Assembly: GCA_000496135.1 (NCBI GenBank)
Contig: KI542675.1
Location: 186,001 to 250,000, forward strand
Reading direction: 5' to 3'
DNA length: 64,000 bases
Source: Thermoplasmatales archaeon E-plasma
GTDB lineage: Archaea; Thermoplasmatota; Thermoplasmata; Thermoplasmatales; Thermoplasmataceae
The notes under the pieces are model-generated. The model did not search any database, was not told the origin of the DNA, and saw nothing but the letters and a program-made list of their open reading frames with translations. Below are positions 58,847 to 64,000 of the stretch, piece after piece (the first letter of the stretch is position 1; each line of letters starts with the position of its first letter). The position numbers and the translations under genes were made by a program.

Positions 58847-59704
58847 TTACCTTAAGATTGAATTGAGTTCATTTATATCATCCATGTATCCATCCTCACC
58901 CTTTGGGGTTTCAAGGATCATTGGCTTCCCCCTTATTTCTTCATCGAAGATAAAATTCCTGAATCCATCCAGACCAATAGTTCCTTTTCCAATCTGTTCA
59001 TGTCTGTCTACCCCTGAACCCTTCCCTTTTTTTGAGTCATTCATATGAAAGCCAAGGAGATATTTTGCACCAAGATTGGATTTTAAATCATCCATGGTTT
59101 CTTTATATCCTTCAGGAGAAACGATATCGTAACCTGCAGCCCATACATGACATGTGTCAAGGCAAACGCCTATCTTATCTTTCAACAGAACACCATCTAT
59201 GATTGATGCAAGTTCCTGGAAGGTTTTTCCAACACTGTTTCCCTGTCCTGCTGAATTTTCAATTAAAACCTTAACATTCTGGTCTTCCCTGATTACAGAA
59301 TTGAGGATTTCAACAACATTCTGAATTCCTTTTTCTAATGAAGCTTCTTTCCTTGATCCCGGGTGGTATGTTAAAAGATCTGCCCCTAATAAATCTGCCC
59401 TATCTATCTCAAGGGATAGGCCTGCCCTCACCTTTTCCTTTAATCCTGAATCACTGGTGGCACTATTGAGCAAATAAGAAGCGTGAATCATGACACTTGA
59501 TATTTTCTTTGCCTTTCTTGATTCCTTAAAGAGGTCAATCGCCTTCTTTTCAAGAGGTTTGGCATTCCACTGCATTTGATTCTTCGAGAATATCTGGAAA
59601 GAACTGAATGAGAATTTTGCAGCTCTTTCCGGAGAAAGTTCAATTCCGCCGTTTGTTGAAACATGCCCCCCCAAATTGATCATATCCGTAATTTTTTTTG
59701 TCAT
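58847..59704 (-). CDS. nfo: Endonuclease IV (AP endonuclease)
   Basis: 285 residues. Zn ligands are recognisable in MIHASYLLN, LTYHPGS, VLIENSAGQGNSVG, CLDTCHVWAAGYD, GFHMNDSKKGKGSGVDRHEQIGKG and ILETPKG, the complete TIM-barrel set. It cleaves abasic sites in DNA repair. Only 9 bases separate it from the DUF1015 gene, so they are probably cotranscribed. Confidence 0.94.
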   Translation of the reverse strand: MTKKITDMINLGGHVSTNGGIELSPERAAKFSFSSFQIFSKNQMQWNAKPLEKKAIDLFKESRKAKKISSVMIHASYLLNSATSDSGLKEKVRAGLSLEIDRADLLGADLLTYHPGSRKEASLEKGIQNVVEILNSVIREDQNVKVLIENSAGQGNSVGKTFQELASIIDGVLLKDKIGVCLDTCHVWAAGYDIVSPEGYKETMDDLKSNLGAKYLLGFHMNDSKKGKGSGVDRHEQIGKGTIGLDGFRNFIFDEEIRGKPMILETPKGEDGYMDDINELNSILR

Positions 59705-59796
59705 ATCAAATTAAACAAAATTACTTTTTACATAAAATATGTATTGTAGTTTTCAACCATCACTACAATGATATTTGTTTTCTTAATTTTAATATA

Positions 59797-60513
59797 TTAT
59801 GAAATCTCATCCTTCCTCTCAATTATCATCTGTATGAACTGGTATACATGCATTGAAAGACCAGGATTATCCGAGAATCCGCAAGCGTCAAGCTCCGCTC
59901 CGGCAATAAGTGCCTTTGATCTATCAACAACAATATCCGTAGCAATAAGACCTTCTTTTCGGAATACTTTTGCATTCTGTGGGACCCTCTTGTTAGGCGG
60001 AGTAACAAATATGACATTTACTCCTCTTTTCATGGCATTGTCCAGATTCTTCTTTAATTCTGTTCTTATGTCTTTTACTCTTGGAGTACAAATTATTATT
60101 TCCTGCTCAGCCAGATTGATCAATTCTGCAAGTTTTTCAAGAACTACATTCTTGCCGTAAATGGTATAGATCAACTGAGGATCACCCTTTGAAGGCATAA
60201 TGTCCTGCAGCTCATGAAGCTTTGAAAAGAGTTCCCTCATTTCACCCTGAAATCTCTTTTCTATTATATCAAGATCCTCCAGTTTAAACATTTTTGGCCT
60301 CCCCTCAGTTTCCCTGGCAAAGCCTTTTTGAACCAGTGATTCCATTACTTTATAAGCAGACGTTCTTGGTATTTTCGCTGTATCCGCAATGGTATCTGCA
60401 TTAGCAACGTTATGATAAACCAGTGCAGCAAAACCCTGGGCTTCATAGGAAGATAAACCCAGAATTTTGAGCATTTCAGTTATTTTATCTATTCTGTCGG
60501 ATGTAGCTTCCAT
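59797..60513 (-). CDS. TrmB-family transcriptional regulator
   Basis: 238 residues. An N-terminal winged helix (SSYEAQGFAALVYHNVANAD then TIADTAKIPRTSAYKVMESL) is followed by a coiled-coil linker and an alpha/beta effector domain (IIICTPRVKDIRTELKKNLD, VIFVTPPNKRVPQNAKVF). Archaeal TrmB proteins control sugar uptake and central metabolism. It is divergent from the UbiD operon across about 250 bases. Confidence 0.87.
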   Translation of the reverse strand: MEATSDRIDKITEMLKILGLSSYEAQGFAALVYHNVANADTIADTAKIPRTSAYKVMESLVQKGFARETEGRPKMFKLEDLDIIEKRFQGEMRELFSKLHELQDIMPSKGDPQLIYTIYGKNVVLEKLAELINLAEQEIIICTPRVKDIRTELKKNLDNAMKRGVNVIFVTPPNKRVPQNAKVFRKEGLIATDIVVDRSKALIAGAELDACGFSDNPGLSMHVYQFIQMIIERKDEIS

Positions 60514-60764
60514 TGCTAATGATTCATTGTTAATTAATAGTCTTTACGATTTACTGGAAACTGAGTTGTTGATTTAGCGAAAAAACTCAATCTCAATTAA
60601 AATTAGAAAGTTAGATCTAAGGAGAAGATGAGGGCTGGTTATATGCATTTAAGTTTGAACCATTATTCCATAAAATTAAAAATGGTTTCTCAAAGTCATT
60701 TAAAAGTGTCTTTATGAAAAGAGTTTGAACAAATTATGATATTCTAATATGCAATATACTAACA

Positions 60765-62204
60765 ATGACGTTTGATGATCTTCAGGATTACATATCATTT
60801 CTTAAGAAGAATAACGATTTAATATCAGTTGAAGAAGTAGTTGATCCCTACCTGGAACTTACATATATTATGGACAGAGAGGAATATTCAGGTAGAAATA
60901 AGTCTATCCTTTTTCAAAATGTTAAAAATTCTCAAATACCGGTAATTGGGAATTTGTTTTCCGACCGGAGGAAAATGGAATGGATCCTTGGGCAAAAGCC
61001 TTATGACATAGGAATGAAGCTTCGCAATTTGATCAGACCCCCTGGAGAATCAGAATCTATGATATCCAGAGGTTTGGAAATGCTCAGAGAACTTTCGGGT
61101 CTGAGGCCAAAGATACACACATCTCTTCCCTCGTCAACAAAGGTACTTGATAAAGTTGATCTGGACAGATATCCCATATGCACAACATGGCCAAAGGACG
61201 GAGGGCCTTTCATTACGCTTCCGATTGTTATTACAAAGAATCCAGTTACGGGTCAAAGAAATGCGGGAATGTATCGTCTTCAAAAATATGATAATGAAAC
61301 TTTGGGAATGCACTGGCAGATTCACAAAGGCGGATCACAAAACATGCAGGATTCAAGGGAAAAAAAGGAAGTTATGGATGTTGCAGTTACAATCGGTTCC
61401 GATCCATTGACTATTTTTTCTGCGGTTGCTCCTTTACCGGATCCGTTCGACGAATTCTCCTTTTCAGGACTTATATCTGGAAAAAGGATTGATCTTGTAA
61501 AGGGAAGTTCGGTAGATCTTGAATACCCGATGAATTCAGAAATAGTTCTTGAAGGCTATGTTGATCCGTCGGAGACCAGAATTGAAGGTCCATTTGGTGA
61601 TCACACAGGCTATTATTCTCTCGAGGAAGAGTTTCCCGTGTTTCATATAAAGAAGATAATAGAGAAGAAAAATCCGGTTTATCCAACAACCATAGTTGGT
61701 AAGCTCTGGCATGAGGATGTTGCAATGGGAAAAGCCATAGAAAGGATGTTTTTACCTCTCATTCAACTACAAATACCTGAAATTTTGGATCTTAACACCA
61801 TGGAGGAAGCAGTTTTCCACAACATGGTTGTAGTTTCAATTAAGAAGAGATATCCGGGTCATGCACGAAAGGTTATGTTTTCAATATGGGGAACAGGACA
61901 ACTTATGTTCTCAAAGTTTGTTCTTGTGGTTGATGATGATATAAATATACACGATAGAAAACAGGTCATCTGGGCAATGACAACCAGAGTAGATCCGGCA
62001 AGGGACATTACGATTGTTCCAAGAACACAGACAGACGCCCTTGATCACGCTTCAGAGATGTTTAACTTTGGCTCAAAGATAGGTATAGACGCAACCAGGA
62101 AGTGGAAAGAGGAAGGGTTCAACAGGAGATGGCCTGACGTAATGGAAATGGATCAGGATGTGGTTAAAAAGGTCGAAGCTATACTGGGCAGGTATATTAA
62201 ATGA
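60765..62204 (+). CDS. UbiD-family prFMN-dependent decarboxylase
   Basis: 479 residues. LGMHWQIHKGGSQN is the prFMN/substrate region, FDEFSFSGLISGK and EGPFGDHTGYYSLEEE hold the family Arg/Glu network, and MFLPLIQLQIPEI follows. It removes aromatic or alpha,beta-unsaturated carboxylates. The next gene, overlapping by 4 bases, is a UbiA prenyltransferase, so menaquinone synthesis (futalosine-route MqnL/MqnP type) is the best fit. An anhydromevalonate-phosphate decarboxylase role is a weaker alternative. Confidence 0.85.
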   Translation: MTFDDLQDYISFLKKNNDLISVEEVVDPYLELTYIMDREEYSGRNKSILFQNVKNSQIPVIGNLFSDRRKMEWILGQKPYDIGMKLRNLIRPPGESESMISRGLEMLRELSGLRPKIHTSLPSSTKVLDKVDLDRYPICTTWPKDGGPFITLPIVITKNPVTGQRNAGMYRLQKYDNETLGMHWQIHKGGSQNMQDSREKKEVMDVAVTIGSDPLTIFSAVAPLPDPFDEFSFSGLISGKRIDLVKGSSVDLEYPMNSEIVLEGYVDPSETRIEGPFGDHTGYYSLEEEFPVFHIKKIIEKKNPVYPTTIVGKLWHEDVAMGKAIERMFLPLIQLQIPEILDLNTMEEAVFHNMVVVSIKKRYPGHARKVMFSIWGTGQLMFSKFVLVVDDDINIHDRKQVIWAMTTRVDPARDITIVPRTQTDALDHASEMFNFGSKIGIDATRKWKEEGFNRRWPDVMEMDQDVVKKVEAILGRYIK

Positions 62205-63052
62205 AATTTAAGGAAATTGCTGACTATATAAAGTTGGAACATACAGTATTCGACGTTCCATTCATAGTTTCAGGCAGCTTTATAGCAGCCAACGGTTATC
62301 CAGGAACACTTGTTCTCATTCTGGTTATACTTGCAGGCAGTTTTGCGAGAGCAACCGGTATGTCAATAAACAGGATTCTGGGAAGAAAGTACGATATAAT
62401 AAATCCAAGGAAGAAAGACTGGGCTCTCGTAAAAGGTTCATTCACGGTTAATAAGGCCATCGGGTTCACAGTTATATCAGCATTTCTTTTTGAAACATGT
62501 GCTTTTTTCCTTAACAGGCTTGTTTTTGAATTATCCCCCATAGTTCTTGCTCTGTTCATAATAGATCCACTTCTCAAGAAAATCACAATGCTTCGTCATT
62601 TCTTCATGGGATTGGTCATAGGAGTGGGTGTTATGGCAGGTTACCTGGCTGTAAATCCATCCTTCCCTGCGATTCCTGAAATTTATATTCTTATACTGGC
62701 AACAGGTCTATGGATTGCTGGATTTGATATGATATACACAATACCAGATATTAAATATGACAGGCAGAATGGATTAAAAACGGTTATGAGCAAAAGCGGG
62801 ATAAAGAAAGGAATTCACTATTCTGAATCAGTTCATGCTGTCACCGGAGCTCTATTTCTGTCCATAGCATTTTTCATAAAGTCCTATATTTATCTGGCAG
62901 CTGCTACGGTAATTATCATACTCATCATTTATCAGCATGTTATTTTAAAGCCGGACGACCCAAAATCAATAAGGGTCTCATTTCTTAACTCAAACTCGTT
63001 CATAGGATTCATATTTCTGGCAGGGGTTATTCTTTCTATATATGTTCATTGA
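62201..63052 (+). CDS. UbiA-family prenyltransferase (menaquinone MqnP-like)
   Basis: 283 residues, eight or nine TM segments. SINRILGRKYDIINPRKKDW is motif 1, in which the first acid of the usual NxxxD is Gly. YTIPDIKYDRQNGLKT is motif 2 with its DxxxD. It joins a prenyl diphosphate to an aromatic acceptor in the membrane. Translationally coupled to UbiD. The missing first Asp may weaken Mg2+ binding or signal a different acceptor. Confidence 0.86.
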   Translation: MKFKEIADYIKLEHTVFDVPFIVSGSFIAANGYPGTLVLILVILAGSFARATGMSINRILGRKYDIINPRKKDWALVKGSFTVNKAIGFTVISAFLFETCAFFLNRLVFELSPIVLALFIIDPLLKKITMLRHFFMGLVIGVGVMAGYLAVNPSFPAIPEIYILILATGLWIAGFDMIYTIPDIKYDRQNGLKTVMSKSGIKKGIHYSESVHAVTGALFLSIAFFIKSYIYLAAATVIIILIIYQHVILKPDDPKSIRVSFLNSNSFIGFIFLAGVILSIYVH

Positions 63053-64000
63053 CGAGGTTATTTTTTGTTCCCTTAACTGATCGCCCGAAGAGTGAGAACA
63101 GTATTATGGAGAAAACTCCAAACATATCTAATGACGCCCAGAGTCTAAGACCGTTATAGTTGAATATAAACATGAAAAATGTTCCAACGGAAGGTCCTAT
63201 TGCTCTACCTACATTGTTAACCATTGAGTTAAATCCGTTATATCTTGCTACCTTTTCCCTGGGTGCTATTTTCGATACTATGGAGCTGATGCCGGGGGAA
63301 GATAGGTTTTCTCCTATTGTTATTATAATCATGTCTATTATGAAAGCAGACAGGCTTGAAGAAAAAGCAGAAAGGAGATAACCGGCTGAATAGAAGATCA
63401 TTCCAAGTTCCATGGATACAAGATCGCTAATCTTTCTGGTTATCCTGGTTGTGGGAAATTGTCCAAGCACAACTACTATCCCATTTACCGCGTAGATATA
63501 TCCAATTTCATAGGGAAGAATGTTGCCTCTGAGAACAGCATATGAAGGGAATGTTACGCTGAATTGCGAAGAAACAACTGTCATGAAAAATGTTCCTATT
63601 GAAAAAATAATTAGAAATCTGTCAAAGGAAACATACTGCTTCTTTTCCCTTACATCTCGTTTCTCCGTCTTATGTGTTTCTTTTAGAAACAGCAGAACAA
63701 TCAGCAACTGCAAAAGTAGTGTTATGGAAGAAAAAAGGAATATATTTCCAACTCCTGAACTGTACAGGAATGAACCAAGTACAGGGCCGACAGCCCATCC
63801 AAGATTGGTTAAAATACGATAAATTGAATACCCTTCTCTCCTGTTGTCAATAGTAGTCACATCTGCTACGATGGCAGACGTTGCTGGAAAAGTAAGTGAT
63901 CCAGATATGGATGACAATATGAAAATAATGGCTATATACAGGGCCATTACATTTCCAATCACAAATAAATATACTGTAAAGTATGTTAAAAATCCCAAAG
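63036..64000 (-). CDS. MFS transporter, 5' end outside the window
   Basis: 320 visible residues with about nine hydrophobic segments. SIVSKIAPREKVARYNGFNS and the earlier SAIVADVTTIDNRREGYSIY are repeated MFS inter-domain loops. Family members are about 400 residues, so 60-90 N-terminal residues are missing beyond the window; the ATG at 63998 is probably internal. Convergent with the UbiA gene, overlapping by 17 bases. Substrate unknown. Confidence 0.8.
   Translation of the reverse strand, partial: LGFLTYFTVYLFVIGNVMALYIAIIFILSSISGSLTFPATSAIVADVTTIDNRREGYSIYRILTNLGWAVGPVLGSFLYSSGVGNIFLFSSITLLLQLLIVLLFLKETHKTEKRDVREKKQYVSFDRFLIIFSIGTFFMTVVSSQFSVTFPSYAVLRGNILPYEIGYIYAVNGIVVVLGQFPTTRITRKISDLVSMELGMIFYSAGYLLSAFSSSLSAFIIDMIIITIGENLSSPGISSIVSKIAPREKVARYNGFNSMVNNVGRAIGPSVGTFFMFIFNYNGLRLWASLDMFGVFSIILFSLFGRSVKGTKNNLVNEHI

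Overview
The window is about 64 kb of a gene-dense, AT-rich archaeal chromosome, most probably from the order Thermoplasmatales. Supporting genes are sn-glycerol-1-phosphate dehydrogenase (archaeal lipid backbone), deoxyhypusine synthase, archaeal uS12 and uS7, a prefoldin alpha/FtsY pair, UPF0179, archaeal phosphoglycerate kinase, a MalA-type alpha-glucosidase, a large YVTN-propeller/GLP-repeat surface protein, and TrmB, HTH_10 and XRE-type regulators. Many genes have a TATA-like box 22-28 bases before the start codon and no Shine-Dalgarno, which indicates leaderless transcripts. Internal operon genes and some others use AGGTGA-like sites with TTG or GTG starts. The genus cannot be fixed by reading alone.

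Layout. 1-5 kb: truncated acyl-CoA synthetase, a MarR-MFS cassette, a retropepsin-like protein, a HicB gene with a frameshifted HicA, an AhpD-like protein and tRNA-Val. 5-9 kb: isoaspartyl peptidase/asparaginase, then egsA-UPF0179-TGS GTPase. 9-15 kb: a decayed stretch, a zinc-ribbon membrane gene broken by a stop codon, uS12-uS7, an intact ISL3-type insertion sequence with an 8-bp target duplication, and two tandem SHOCT-type membrane proteins. 15-24 kb: MalA; a small operon headed by a frameshifted PadR; and a five-gene overlapping operon (acyl-CoA synthetase, MaoC, thiolase, DUF35, acyl-CoA synthetase). 24-30 kb is the main accessory region: a TnpB element remnant, an AbiE toxin-antitoxin pair, a 92-bp copy of the deoxyhypusine synthase gene, a secreted-protein/4-TM cassette, and then dys itself.

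30-40 kb: HTH_10 regulator, two ABC exporter operons (the second ending in a winged-helix regulator), carbamate kinase, a phosphoribosyltransferase and a second MarR-MFS cassette. 40-45 kb: tRNA-Glu, a pair of 29-bp repeats spaced like a mini-CRISPR, and a 1286-residue surface protein. 45-53 kb: housekeeping (sugar nucleotidyltransferase, PGK, prefoldin alpha, FtsY), membrane proteins, a tubby/LURP-like protein, HxlR and an amino-acid permease. 53-64 kb: acetyl-CoA synthetase, VapBC, a 1-kb remnant bounded by tRNA-Thr and a copy of its 3' end, DUF1015, endonuclease IV, TrmB, a UbiD-UbiA pair (probably menaquinone synthesis) and a truncated MFS gene.

The metabolic genes point to heterotrophy: fatty-acyl and acetate activation feeding a thiolase/MaoC pathway, peptide and amino-acid use, and maltooligosaccharide hydrolysis. 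The accessory content (three toxin-antitoxin loci, two IS types, an att-flanked remnant and several freshly broken genes) suggests active gene turnover. No complete novel defence system is evident. The best candidates for undescribed biology are the 27.0-28.6 kb secreted/4-TM cassette beside the duplicated dys fragment, and the 40.7 kb repeat pair.
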